A DNA stretch of 64,000 nucleotides from Parvimonas sp. (GTDB taxonomy: Bacteria; Bacillota; Clostridia; Tissierellales; Peptoniphilaceae): NCBI GenBank assembly GCA_022770425.1, contig JALEHY010000058.1, positions 20,223 through 84,222 on the forward strand, in the 5' to 3' direction. Under the pieces are notes generated by a model. That model searched no databases. It had not been told where the DNA came from and was given only the letters and a program-made list of their open reading frames with translations. Both the position numbers and the translations under genes were made by a program. Within the stretch, counting starts at the first letter, position 1; every line of letters begins with the position of its first letter. Below, one piece after another: positions 33,644-42,290 of this stretch.

Positions 33644-34771
33644 ATGAGCACATTTTACAACGAGGTAAAGGATTTTGCAGCTAAACATATTTTACCTTAT
33701 GCAAAAGAAATTGACGAAAAAATGGAATTTCCCGTTGAATCTTTCAATGAAATGGCAAAAGCGGGATATTTTAAATTAATGATTCCGACAGAACTTGGCG
33801 GACTTGGAAAAGGAATGACTGAACATTCAGAAACTTGTAGAGCATTTTCTGAATGTAGTGCAACAACAGGACTTTGTTATATGATGCATAATGTTTGTTT
33901 AAGCATCGTATTGAAGTACGGAAGCGAAGAATTAAAAAGTAAGATTTTAAAAGATGTAGTTGAAAATAATAAATTTTTAGGATTTGCATATTCTGAATTC
34001 GGTTCAGGAACAAATTTTTATCTTCCTGATATAAAAGCGGAATTTACAGAAAAAGATGTAATTTTAAATGGAACTAAGAGTATGGTTACATCTGCTACTT
34101 ATGCATCATATTATTTACTTCTTTCTCCGTCTGAATCAGGTGAAGGAATTGATAATTGGATTGTTCCTATCGAAACGGAAGGGGTAAGTTTTAGAGCAAG
34201 TGAATGGAACGGACTTGGAATGAGAGGAAATGTTTCTTGCCCTATGGACTTTGAAAATGTTAAACTTGATAAATTTTACAGAATCGGAGAAATCGGTGAT
34301 GCTATGACACATATTTTTGAAGTTGTTGCTCCTTTCTTTATTACAGGATTAGCCTCTGTTTATACAGGTGTTTGTGAAGCTGTTTTAGCTGAAGCTTTGG
34401 CACATGCTACAAATAGAAAACATACATTCGGACCTTCTCTTGCAGAATACGAAACGGTTCAAACTCATTTGTCAAGAATTTATTCTCAAACAAATGCAGC
34501 GGTATTAGGAACAAAGGAAGCTGCAAGAGCAGCAGACGCAGGAGAAGCAGATGCAATTTTAAAAATTATATCTGCAAGAATTTTTGCCTCTGAAGCTGCT
34601 ATTGAAGTTGCAAGACGTGGAATGAGAATTGGAGGAGGAAAAGCGTACAATAAATTAGGCATTATGGAAAGACTTCTTAGAGATTCTTATGCAGGACAAA
34701 TAATGGCGCCAAGTGTGGATGTTCTTATTTTGTGGTTAGGAAGAGCATTAACAGGATTACCGCTTATTTAA
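33644..34771 (+). CDS. Acyl-CoA dehydrogenase-like flavoprotein, atypical active site
   Basis: A 375-residue protein with the full acyl-CoA dehydrogenase fold: N-terminal helical domain with MIPTELGGLGKG, a middle beta domain (SEFGSGTNFYLPDIKA, WNGLGMRGN) and the C-terminal helical domain (RGMRIGGGKAYNK). The end differs from true dehydrogenases: where YxGTxEIQ carries the catalytic Glu in short-chain enzymes there is YAGQIMAPSVDVL, with LGRALTGLPL after it. This is seen in flavin-dependent relatives that are not dehydrogenases, such as monooxygenase-like branches. Operon partners suggest a thiol, sulfur or methyl-group substrate, not fatty-acid oxidation. No electron-transfer flavoprotein genes are nearby. 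Confidence 0.85.
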   Translation: MSTFYNEVKDFAAKHILPYAKEIDEKMEFPVESFNEMAKAGYFKLMIPTELGGLGKGMTEHSETCRAFSECSATTGLCYMMHNVCLSIVLKYGSEELKSKILKDVVENNKFLGFAYSEFGSGTNFYLPDIKAEFTEKDVILNGTKSMVTSATYASYYLLLSPSESGEGIDNWIVPIETEGVSFRASEWNGLGMRGNVSCPMDFENVKLDKFYRIGEIGDAMTHIFEVVAPFFITGLASVYTGVCEAVLAEALAHATNRKHTFGPSLAEYETVQTHLSRIYSQTNAAVLGTKEAARAADAGEADAILKIISARIFASEAAIEVARRGMRIGGGKAYNKLGIMERLLRDSYAGQIMAPSVDVLILWLGRALTGLPLI

Positions 34772-34831
34772 TTATAAAATTGATTTGAAAAATGTTTTTT
34801 ATAATTTCAAATTGAAATAGGAGAAAATTAT

Positions 34832-35653
34832 ATGAAAGAAAAATTAAAAGTAGGTGCCGTTATTTATGCACCACGAGTTACAGTTATATGGGGAATTATC
34901 GCAGACTTTTTTAAAAGTGAAGGTTTTGAAATAGAGCCGGTGTACTATAAAGATTACAAGATGCAAGTTGACGGACTTATGAAAGGAGAAATTGATGTTG
35001 CTTGGAATTCTCCGCTTGCATGGTTAGATACTCATTTGAGAACTGAAGGGAAAGCATTGTATGGTTCGATGAGAGATACAGACAGGGACAGAAGAAGTTA
35101 TTTAGTTGTAAGAAAGGGAGAAATTAATTCAATTTCCGATTTAAAAGGGAAGACTATCGGGTTTGGAGCTGTTGATTCTCCTCAGGCAAGACTTATCCCT
35201 ATTTATCATTTGCATAAAAATGGTTTGGAATACAAAAAAGATTATATTGAAAAAAATTTCAACATTGGAGTTGGGCTTCACGGCGATCATGTGGGAGGAG
35301 AATTGGATTCTGCCAAATCACTTATTGCTGGAGAAGTTGATGCTACTTGGATGTTGGATATGAATTATAACGCTTGGGTAGCAGACGGTACACTTGATGA
35401 AAAGCAAGTTGTTATTTTAGATAAAACTGACTTTTTTGATCATTGTATTTTCTCGGCAAGAGCTGATATTGATATTGACCGATTTAATGAATTTGTAAGA
35501 ATTTTAAACAAAATGGATTACAATAATCCTGACCATAAAGAAATGATGGATTTGGAAGGTTTGAAGGAATGGGTTTCAGGAAGACTTGCAGGTTTTGAAC
35601 AAATAACAAAGGCAAACGAATATTTAAACTTTTTTGAAGAATTTTACAAATAG
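34832..35653 (+). CDS. PhnD/SsuA-like periplasmic-binding-fold protein without signal peptide
   Basis: A 273-residue protein with the type II solute-binding fold of phosphonate/sulfonate/thiamine-precursor binders: KGEIDVAWNSPLAWLDT near residue 55, RRSYLVVRKGEINSISDLKGKTIGFG near 90, and GEVDATWMLDMNY. The mature-like N-terminus (MKEKLKVGAVIYAPR) has no signal peptide or lipobox, so it should be cytosolic, and no permease or ATPase lies nearby. A sensing or enzyme-partner role within this operon is more likely than transport. Between the ACAD-like gene and the MetE-like gene, which starts 8 nt after it. Confidence 0.82.
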   Translation: MKEKLKVGAVIYAPRVTVIWGIIADFFKSEGFEIEPVYYKDYKMQVDGLMKGEIDVAWNSPLAWLDTHLRTEGKALYGSMRDTDRDRRSYLVVRKGEINSISDLKGKTIGFGAVDSPQARLIPIYHLHKNGLEYKKDYIEKNFNIGVGLHGDHVGGELDSAKSLIAGEVDATWMLDMNYNAWVADGTLDEKQVVILDKTDFFDHCIFSARADIDIDRFNEFVRILNKMDYNNPDHKEMMDLEGLKEWVSGRLAGFEQITKANEYLNFFEEFYK

Positions 35654-35661
35654 GTGTCGGT

Positions 35662-36843
35662 ATGAAAAAAATTTTTGAGCCTTTTACAATTTCTCTTATG
35701 GGAAGTATGCCACGCAGTAAAGAATTGATGACTTTAAAAAGAAGGTTTAATTTAGGAGTTGTTGATAAAACTGAGTTGGAAAATTTGGTTGATAATGAAA
35801 CAAAGGCAGTTGTTACTTTGCAAGAGAAAAACGGTGTAGATATAATTACGAACGGAGAACTTGCAAGAGATAATTATGTTTCATTTGTATCTGAAAAGTT
35901 AAATGGTGTTGTTATGATGAATATGGGAGATATGCTTGAGTATATCGAAGATAAAAAAGCATTTGAACAAATTCTTGAAACTTTAGATGTTCCGTCAGTG
36001 AGTATTAAAAACGCAATTTGTAACGGAACTATTGAGTATGATAAACCTTTGGTTTTTGATGATATGGAAAAATTAAAAAAATTTACAACTTTACCTATTA
36101 AAGCAACTTTGCCCGGTCCGTATTTAATGACTCGTTCGATGTGGCTTCCCGCACTTACTAAAAAATATTATGACAGCAAAGAAAAACTCGGCGAAGCTGT
36201 TATTTCTGTTTTAAAAAGCGAAGTTGATAAACTTTTAGAAGTGGGAGTTGATGTTATTCAATTTGATGAGCCGGTTTTAACTGAAGTTGTTTTTGCAGAG
36301 GGAAAAACAAGATCATTTATGTGTGCAGCACTTTCTGAAAAGAAGGATCCTACTGAAGAATTAAAGTTTGCAACTTATCTTATAAAATCAGTTATTGATT
36401 ATATAAAAGGAAAATCAGTTTATTGTGCTTTGCATGTTTGCAGAGGTAATTGGAGTAAAGACGAAAGTATACTTTTAAGCGGACCTTATACGCCTTTGTT
36501 ACCGCTTTTTGAAGAAGTATTACCCGACATTTTAACTTTAGAATTTTCAACACCAAGAGCAGGAGAGGTTGAATCATTGCTTTCAAGCGAAAAGATAAGA
36601 AATAATTGCATTTTAGGAATGGGAGTAGTAAATCCGAGAACTGACGATGTTGAAAGTGCGGAAGTTATAGTTGAAAGAGTAGAGCAAGCACTTAAATTTT
36701 TGCCTAAAGAAAGAATTTGGTTAAATCCTGACTGTGGATTTGCAACTTTTGCCAATAGACCTGTAAATACACTTGAAATAATTGAAAAAAAACTTGAACA
36801 GCTGAATTTGGCAAAAAATATTCTAAGAGGAAAATATGACTAA
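35662..36843 (+). CDS. MetE-like (cobalamin-independent methionine synthase C-terminal family) methyltransferase
   Basis: A 393-residue single-domain protein of the UROD/MetE superfamily. It corresponds to the catalytic C-terminal half of MetE; the N-terminal folate half is absent. Zinc/homocysteine site residues are visible: His and Cys in LHVCRGNW near residue 255, Glu in LTLEFST near 293, and Cys in NPDCGFATF near 354. QFDEPVL is also conserved. Such core MetE proteins accept methyl groups from donors other than methyl-tetrahydrofolate, and pair with partner proteins. It overlaps the OsmC-like gene by 8 nt. Methyl donor unknown. Confidence 0.85.
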   Translation: MKKIFEPFTISLMGSMPRSKELMTLKRRFNLGVVDKTELENLVDNETKAVVTLQEKNGVDIITNGELARDNYVSFVSEKLNGVVMMNMGDMLEYIEDKKAFEQILETLDVPSVSIKNAICNGTIEYDKPLVFDDMEKLKKFTTLPIKATLPGPYLMTRSMWLPALTKKYYDSKEKLGEAVISVLKSEVDKLLEVGVDVIQFDEPVLTEVVFAEGKTRSFMCAALSEKKDPTEELKFATYLIKSVIDYIKGKSVYCALHVCRGNWSKDESILLSGPYTPLLPLFEEVLPDILTLEFSTPRAGEVESLLSSEKIRNNCILGMGVVNPRTDDVESAEVIVERVEQALKFLPKERIWLNPDCGFATFANRPVNTLEIIEKKLEQLNLAKNILRGKYD

Positions 36844-37303
36844 TTTATATGAATCGGAATTTTACGATATTTCTTATAGGGCAATATTAAATAATGAAAA
36901 AATGGTTAAAGTTTTTACTGACAATGATTGTATTGAGGTTGAAAATGATATAAGTTTTGACTCTGTTGCAAGCTGTAAGACGTCTATAAATTATTTTTTA
37001 GCTTCTATAATAAGTGAAATTTTAAAAAAACTGTATAGCAGGGCGAAAAAATATAGAATTACTGTTTGTGATTTGGAAGGAAAAATAAAAATTAAATTAA
37101 AAAATCCTCTTACGATTTTAGATGTACTGGGATATGATGAAATTCCGTATATTGAAGAATGTTTTGTTAATATATATCTTTACTCTGATATGGAATATGA
37201 TGAGTTGATTAAATTTTGTAACGAAACTTTAAATTATTGCTTTATTTATAATACATTAAAAAATTCTATGAAATTTAATATAAAATTTACTCCTATAGTA
37301 TAA
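36836..37303 (+). CDS. OsmC-like protein (putative)
   Basis: A 155-residue protein that I read as a divergent OsmC/Ohr-type fold: an N-terminal beta region, SCKTSINYFLASIISEILKKL in the place of the first long helix with its Cys (near residue 45), then VNIYLYSDMEYDELIKFCNET and NYCFIYNTLKNSM, matching the second Cys and the CPVxNTL-type end. OsmC proteins are thiol peroxidases or sulfur-metabolism accessories. The 8-nt overlap with the MetE-like gene ties it to that enzyme. The match is weak and an unrelated fold is possible. Confidence 0.5.
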   Translation: MTNLYESEFYDISYRAILNNEKMVKVFTDNDCIEVENDISFDSVASCKTSINYFLASIISEILKKLYSRAKKYRITVCDLEGKIKIKLKNPLTILDVLGYDEIPYIEECFVNIYLYSDMEYDELIKFCNETLNYCFIYNTLKNSMKFNIKFTPIV

Positions 37304-37461
37304 AACAGAAACTTTTTAAGTTTCTGTTTTTTTATTTATGATTTATTAAGAAATGGTGAAAATTTTATTTTGTCATTATTTCAAAAAAAGTATTGAATAG
37401 TTTTCATAATAATGGTAAAATATATATAGTGTAAATACTAATAGATTTCAGGAGGTACAGT

Positions 37462-37722
37462 ATGATAGAGAAAAACGTTACAATAAAAAATGAAACAGGA
37501 TTACACGCAAGACCTGCAGCTGCTTTGGTTCAGTTTGTAAAAAAATATGAGGCAAGTGTAGAAATTATTGTTGACAATAAAGTTGCAGATGCAAAGAGCA
37601 TATTTAATGTTATGAGTTTAGGAATTTCTAAAGGGACTGAAATAGTTTTAAGAGTTGACGGAGAAAACGAAGAAAGTGTTATTGAAGAAGTTTCTAATTT
37701 CATTGATAATTTGGCAGATTAA
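37462..37722 (+). CDS. ptsH: Phosphocarrier protein HPr
   Basis: Small PTS phosphocarrier, 86 residues. His15 in GLHARPAA is phosphorylated by enzyme I; Ser46 in AKSIFNVMSL is the HPr-kinase site linked to carbon catabolite control in Firmicutes. Strong AGGAGG-type site. A short gap with an attenuator-like hairpin separates it from ptsI, consistent with more HPr than enzyme I being needed. Confidence 0.97.
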   Translation: MIEKNVTIKNETGLHARPAAALVQFVKKYEASVEIIVDNKVADAKSIFNVMSLGISKGTEIVLRVDGENEESVIEEVSNFIDNLAD

Positions 37723-37735
37723 TTTTTAAAAATAC

Positions 37736-37760
37736 GCTTCTCTTTTGAGGAGCTTTTTTT
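37736..37760 (+). terminator. Hairpin between ptsH and ptsI (attenuator)
   Basis: A 7-bp stem with one G-U (GCTTCTC 37736-37742, TTTT loop, GAGGAGC 37747-37753) followed by seven Ts; ptsI starts 11 nt later, so partial read-through is likely. Confidence 0.7.
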
Positions 37761-37770
37761 AGGTGATAAT

Positions 37771-39429
37771 ATGAGAGAGTACTTAGGATTTTCAGTTTCA
37801 AAAGGCGTAGTATTGGGGAAAACCGTTACACTGGTCTATGAAAATAATTTGGTAAAAGAGTATATAACTGATGATGAAAAAAATGAAGAATATAATCGTT
37901 TCAAAAATCTTTTAAAATTATATGACGAGGTTGAATTTTCGTTACATGATGAAAATTCAAAAAAGTTGTTGAATATTCATCATGAATTGATAGATGATCC
38001 ATATTTGCAAAATGGAATTTTAAACAGAATAAAAGATGAAAATATGTCTTTGGAAAAAGCGATAGATGAGACTTTTAATGAGATTTGTTTTGAGCTTAAT
38101 TCTTTGGAATCGGAGTATATGCGTGACAGAATATATGATTATATTTCTATCAGAGAGGAGTTTTTGAATAGTTTGTCAAATCAAAAAGAGGATATTGATG
38201 AAGAGTCGTTCATTTTGATTGTCGAAAACTTATCTCCTAAAATAGTTGAAAAGTATAAGAATAAATTGCTTGGGATAATTTCTGTAAATGGCGGAAAAAC
38301 TTCTCATGCTTCTCTTTATGCGAAAAATTTATCCATACCTTATATTATTTGTAATGATATTAATATAGAAAATTTTAAGGACAGAGAATTTGATTGTATC
38401 TTGGATTGTGTTAACGGAAAAGTAATTTTAGAACCTGATGTTTATGCTGTTAAAACTTATTCTAAATTATTTACAATTCCAAATGTTGAAACTATGTATT
38501 TAGATATTGCAAGAACAAAAAACAATAAGTACATAAAAGTATGTAGCAATATATCCGGTGTGGATGAATTTCAAGTGTCGTTAAATTGTGGGACAGATGG
38601 TTGTGGATTGTTTAGAACGGAATTTTTGTATATGCAAGATAACTTTCCTACAGAGGACTATCAATTTCAAATTTTTAAATCTCTTGCACAGAGTACTGAC
38701 AAAGAAATTATAATAAGAACATTTGATATAGGTGCAGATAAAAAATCTAAGTTTTTTATGCTTGAAGATGAAAAAAATCCGTTTTTAGGACTTAGAGGAT
38801 TTAGAATATACAAATCGTTTCACAAGGAACTCAGACGTCATTTGCGTGCAATTTTGAGAGCTTCAGCTTATGGGAACATAAAAATAATGATTCCGATGAT
38901 TACAAATTTAGAAGAAGTTTTGTGGATAAAAAATGAAATTAATAAAATTAAGGATGAACTCAGAGAAGAAAAAATGTATTTTGATGAAAATATTGCTTTT
39001 GGAATTATGATTGAAACTCCTTCATCTGTTGTGTTGTTCGACATTTTAGTAAAAGAAGTTGATTTTATAAGTATAGGAACAAATGATTTAGTACAGTATA
39101 TGCTTGCTTGTGACAGAGAAAATTCAAAAATACAACAGTTGTATGATTGTTATAATCCTTCAGTTATAAGATCAATATACAACATTGTGAAAATTGCTCA
39201 TAAAAATGGTAAAAAAGTTGGAATGTGTGGAAATTTTGCCAGTGATTTGGACGCGGTTGAACTTTTGATTTTACTTGGAATTGATGAATTTAGTGTTACA
39301 AATGATGTTTTGCAAACAATAAAAAAGAGAATACGAAATTTTGACAAAAAGTATTATCTGGATTTTTTTGAAAAATTGTATAAATTTAAAACCGGAAGAG
39401 AAATATTAAACTATTTTGACAGTAAATAG
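37771..39429 (+). CDS. ptsI: PTS enzyme I (phosphoenolpyruvate-protein phosphotransferase)
   Basis: A 552-residue enzyme I that takes phosphate from PEP to HPr. Phosphohistidine domain with His179 in GGKTSHASLYAKNL; PEP-binding TIM barrel with RTEFLYMQ, RTFDIGADKK, FGIMIETPSSV, GTNDLVQYMLACDREN and the catalytic Cys motif VGMCGNFASD near residue 486. Ribosome site is AGGTGAT with short spacing. Slightly shorter than the usual 570 residues, mostly at the termini. Confidence 0.96.
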   Translation: MREYLGFSVSKGVVLGKTVTLVYENNLVKEYITDDEKNEEYNRFKNLLKLYDEVEFSLHDENSKKLLNIHHELIDDPYLQNGILNRIKDENMSLEKAIDETFNEICFELNSLESEYMRDRIYDYISIREEFLNSLSNQKEDIDEESFILIVENLSPKIVEKYKNKLLGIISVNGGKTSHASLYAKNLSIPYIICNDINIENFKDREFDCILDCVNGKVILEPDVYAVKTYSKLFTIPNVETMYLDIARTKNNKYIKVCSNISGVDEFQVSLNCGTDGCGLFRTEFLYMQDNFPTEDYQFQIFKSLAQSTDKEIIIRTFDIGADKKSKFFMLEDEKNPFLGLRGFRIYKSFHKELRRHLRAILRASAYGNIKIMIPMITNLEEVLWIKNEINKIKDELREEKMYFDENIAFGIMIETPSSVVLFDILVKEVDFISIGTNDLVQYMLACDRENSKIQQLYDCYNPSVIRSIYNIVKIAHKNGKKVGMCGNFASDLDAVELLILLGIDEFSVTNDVLQTIKKRIRNFDKKYYLDFFEKLYKFKTGREILNYFDSK

Positions 39430-39434
39430 TTAAG

Positions 39435-39486
39435 AAAAAGTTACAATTTGGAACTTAATTTTTGTTCTGATTGTAGCTTTTTGTAC
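39435..39486 (+). terminator. Terminator after ptsI
   Basis: A long stem (AAAAAGTTACAAT... with ...ATTGTAGCTTTTT, 39435-39482; one G-U and a small internal loop) closes about nine bases and ends in Ts. The rest of the gap to 39626 is AT-rich with no ORF. Confidence 0.8.
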
Positions 39487-39626
39487 AATAAAAAATCTTT
39501 GTAAGTTGATTATTTACCATAACAACAGATTCGATTATTTGTAATAAATATAACGTTAACTATTTAAAGTTGTATATTGTATTTCTATTGGGTATATAAA
39601 AAGCATATAACATTTAGGAGGTAGTT

Positions 39627-40040
39627 ATGGAGTATTTAAGAGAAAAACATATTGTTGATATGGAAGTTCATAAATTTTTAGACGACATTTATGAGCCTAT
39701 AAATGAAGTTATTGAACATGAAATTGTAACAAGTGATGATTTAGTAGGAGATTTCAAAATAAATGAAATAAATTCAGAGTATATTACTTTTACGTATTGT
39801 AAACTCTTTGATGTAACAGGAATCTTAGATGGTGAAGTATATGAACATTTCTTGGATAATTCTCATTTTATAAAGAGCAATTTGTCTGATGTGAGAAATG
39901 GGTATGTAGAGTTTTTAATTAAAGGAATGGAAGAAAAATTAAATTTAGAAATCAAAAACTTGGATGACGAACAAGAAGTTAAGTCTTTAATGTCAAAAAT
40001 TCATACTGAGATAGTAAAACTTGAACGAAAAAAGAGATAA
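39627..40040 (+). CDS. Hypothetical cytoplasmic protein, 137 residues
   Basis: Not recognised. An acidic, soluble protein with no membrane segment or signal; mixed alpha/beta pattern with a beta-rich centre (EYITFTYCKLFDVTG) and a charged C-terminal helix (VKSLMSKIHTEIVKLERKKR). AGGAGG seven nt before the ATG supports it as a real gene. Single gene between ptsI and the orphan at 40120. Confidence 0.6.
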   Translation: MEYLREKHIVDMEVHKFLDDIYEPINEVIEHEIVTSDDLVGDFKINEINSEYITFTYCKLFDVTGILDGEVYEHFLDNSHFIKSNLSDVRNGYVEFLIKGMEEKLNLEIKNLDDEQEVKSLMSKIHTEIVKLERKKR

Positions 40041-40119
40041 AAATATTATTAAAAGGCTTTATTTCAAATCTAAAATGTAGTATAATAATGTTATGTGAAA
40101 AAATAAAGGAGGGATTGTT

Positions 40120-40629
40120 ATGCATCCAATGTTACAAAAAAGTGTAGATTCAGGTTTTATGAAAGAAGAACATGGTCTATATATTGAAGAAGCTATTGCA
40201 AAAGGAGAAACTTTAATTATTTCAGGTCATAGATCTGCAGGGATAAGACCTTTTATGGCTGCTGTTATGGCTGTTGCTAAAGGAAGCCATAAAACAGTTC
40301 AAGTTAAGGACGAAGCCGGTTGTGCAGTTGGAGAAGATGTTGATTACATATTAATACCTGCTCTTACTGAAGAAAATTGTGATTCTTTAGTTCAAGCTGC
40401 ATTTAATGCAAAGAACATCATAACTTTCAAAGAAACTGAATTAAAATATTCAATGATGAAAATCATGAAAGTTCAAGCTAAAGAAACCGGAGATTTATCA
40501 AAAGTTGTTAATTTAGTTGAATGTAGAAAAATTAATATGGTACCTCACCTAATCAACTTCAGCAGAATGACTTATGATGAAAAAGGTAAAGTTAAAAGAG
40601 AAGACTTGTTAACTTGCGAAGAATATTAA
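40120..40629 (+). CDS. Hypothetical protein, 169 residues, glycine-rich loop
   Basis: No named family comes to mind. N-terminal half reads like a nucleotide-binding core: a strand ETLIISGH followed by a Gly-containing turn RSAGIRPFMAAVMAVA where a P-loop would be, but without the GK[ST]. A second strand VDYILIPALTEENCDSL and third NIITFKETELKYSMM follow, then a Cys-containing tail. The better codon use (fewer rare codons, strong GGAGGG site) suggests a well-expressed protein. A degenerate P-loop fold is a guess. Confidence 0.6.
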   Translation: MHPMLQKSVDSGFMKEEHGLYIEEAIAKGETLIISGHRSAGIRPFMAAVMAVAKGSHKTVQVKDEAGCAVGEDVDYILIPALTEENCDSLVQAAFNAKNIITFKETELKYSMMKIMKVQAKETGDLSKVVNLVECRKINMVPHLINFSRMTYDEKGKVKREDLLTCEEY

Positions 40630-40640
40630 AATATTAAGAG

Positions 40641-40670
40641 AAAAAGACACTACTGTGTCTTTTTTTTTTT
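40641..40670 (+). terminator. Terminator after the 169-residue orphan
   Basis: A perfect 10-bp stem (40641-40650 with 40655-40664, TACT loop) runs into a T tract. Confidence 0.92.
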
Positions 40671-40705
40671 CTTATTTTAAGTTATAATTGTTATAGGTGA
40701 TATGT

Positions 40706-42253
40706 TTGAAAAAATTTTTTAATTTTATATTCAGTAGGATTTTTTTTATTGGACTTATGCTTTTTTTACAATTAAGTTTACTTATCGTGTTTTTAATCTA
40801 TTTTAACAGGTATTTTATTTATCTTTACAGTATAAATTTAGTTGTAGGATTTATTTTTACGTTTATGATAGTAAATGATAATATAAATCCTGCGTTTAAA
40901 ATAACATGGATTTTAATTACTATGGCAATCCCTATTTTAGGGGGATTTATTTATTTAACTTTTGGTGAAAAACGACTTTTGAAATCTATACGTAAAAAAT
41001 TAAATACTTATTATTCTATAAGGTTTAAAGATTCAATGGATTTAACTCGTGATTATGATATTGAGGACTTAAATATTTCTGATATGAATGTTTACAGACA
41101 GGCAAAATATCTTAATGAAACTACGGGAAGTCCGATATTTTTAAATACCGAAACAAAATATTTTGAATCGGGAGAAGATAGTTTTAATGAATATATTGAT
41201 GACTTAAATTCCGCAAAAAAGTTCATTTTTATGGAATATTATATTATATCTGAAGGCTTTTTTTTAGATACGGTTTTAAATATTTTAAAGGACAAAGTTG
41301 AACGAGGAGTTGACGTAAGAATTGTAGTTGATGATATAGGAAGCATACTTACTCTATCAAATAAAAAAGTTGAAGAGATAAGAAATTATGGAATAAAGCT
41401 TGTTGAATTTAATCAAATTCATGGAGTTATTTTGCCGAAACACAACAACAGAACTCACAGAAAAATGACAATCATTGACGGAGATATTGCATACACCGGC
41501 GGTATAAATATTGCGGATGAGTATATAAATTTAATTAAAAAATATGGATATTGGAAAGATTCTGTTATAAAAATAAAAGGTTCAGCTGTTGCTTCTTTTG
41601 TTAATATGTTTATTTCCGTTTGGGACTATTGTACATTGGAAAGAACAAATCTCGAAAATCTTTATGCAAACAGAGAAATTGAAGACTTTTCAAAAATAGA
41701 TAAAAAGTTAGGACTTGTTTTGCCTTTTTCCGAAACACCGCTTGTGGATTCAACAAGTGAAAATATGTATCTTAATATGCTAAAAAGAGCTAACAGATAT
41801 TTTTATATAACAACGCCTTATTTAATTATAACTTGGGAAATGGAAAATGCGTTGATTTGTGCAGCGAAAACAGGAGTTGATGTTCGTATAATTACGCCTC
41901 ATATTCCGGATAAAAAATATGTTCATACCTTGACTCGTTCATATTATAATCGATTGATAGAAAACGGTGTAAAGATTTATGAATTTGAAAGAGGATTTAT
42001 TCATTCAAAAAATGTAGTTTGTGATGATTCTTTTGCGGTCGTCGGTAGTATAAACTTTGATTACAGAAGCCTGTATTTGCATTTTGAGTGTGCGGTATGG
42101 ATGTACAATACACCGATTATACAAGATATAAAGAATGATTTTTTAAACACAATGCAAGAGTCCGTTGAAATAGATAAAGAGTGGTTGAAAAAACGTAAAC
42201 GAATTACAAAAATGTACCAATCACTACTTAGACTTTTTGCACCATTAATGTAA
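40706..42253 (+). CDS. cls: Cardiolipin synthase
   Basis: Membrane phospholipase-D-type enzyme that joins two phosphatidylglycerols into cardiolipin. Two N-terminal membrane segments (about 8-35 and 38-62), then two HKD motifs: HRKMTIIDGDIAYTGG near residue 255 and HSKNVVCDDSFAVVGS near 435. I prefer TTG 40706 because GGTGAT at 40696-40701 is a good partner to the anti-Shine-Dalgarno with 4-nt spacing; an in-frame GTG at 40697 lies inside that site. The same arrangement occurs at 60006. Confidence 0.93.
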   Translation: MKKFFNFIFSRIFFIGLMLFLQLSLLIVFLIYFNRYFIYLYSINLVVGFIFTFMIVNDNINPAFKITWILITMAIPILGGFIYLTFGEKRLLKSIRKKLNTYYSIRFKDSMDLTRDYDIEDLNISDMNVYRQAKYLNETTGSPIFLNTETKYFESGEDSFNEYIDDLNSAKKFIFMEYYIISEGFFLDTVLNILKDKVERGVDVRIVVDDIGSILTLSNKKVEEIRNYGIKLVEFNQIHGVILPKHNNRTHRKMTIIDGDIAYTGGINIADEYINLIKKYGYWKDSVIKIKGSAVASFVNMFISVWDYCTLERTNLENLYANREIEDFSKIDKKLGLVLPFSETPLVDSTSENMYLNMLKRANRYFYITTPYLIITWEMENALICAAKTGVDVRIITPHIPDKKYVHTLTRSYYNRLIENGVKIYEFERGFIHSKNVVCDDSFAVVGSINFDYRSLYLHFECAVWMYNTPIIQDIKNDFLNTMQESVEIDKEWLKKRKRITKMYQSLLRLFAPLM

Positions 42254-42254
42254 A

Positions 42255-42290
42255 ACAAAAAGCCGAATTAATCGGCTTTTTGTTTTTTTC
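42255..42290. terminator. Bidirectional terminator between cls and pncB
   Basis: A 12-bp stem (42255-42266 with 42272-42283) has As before it and Ts after it; it serves cls, and the pncB stop codon lies in its loop. Confidence 0.9.
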
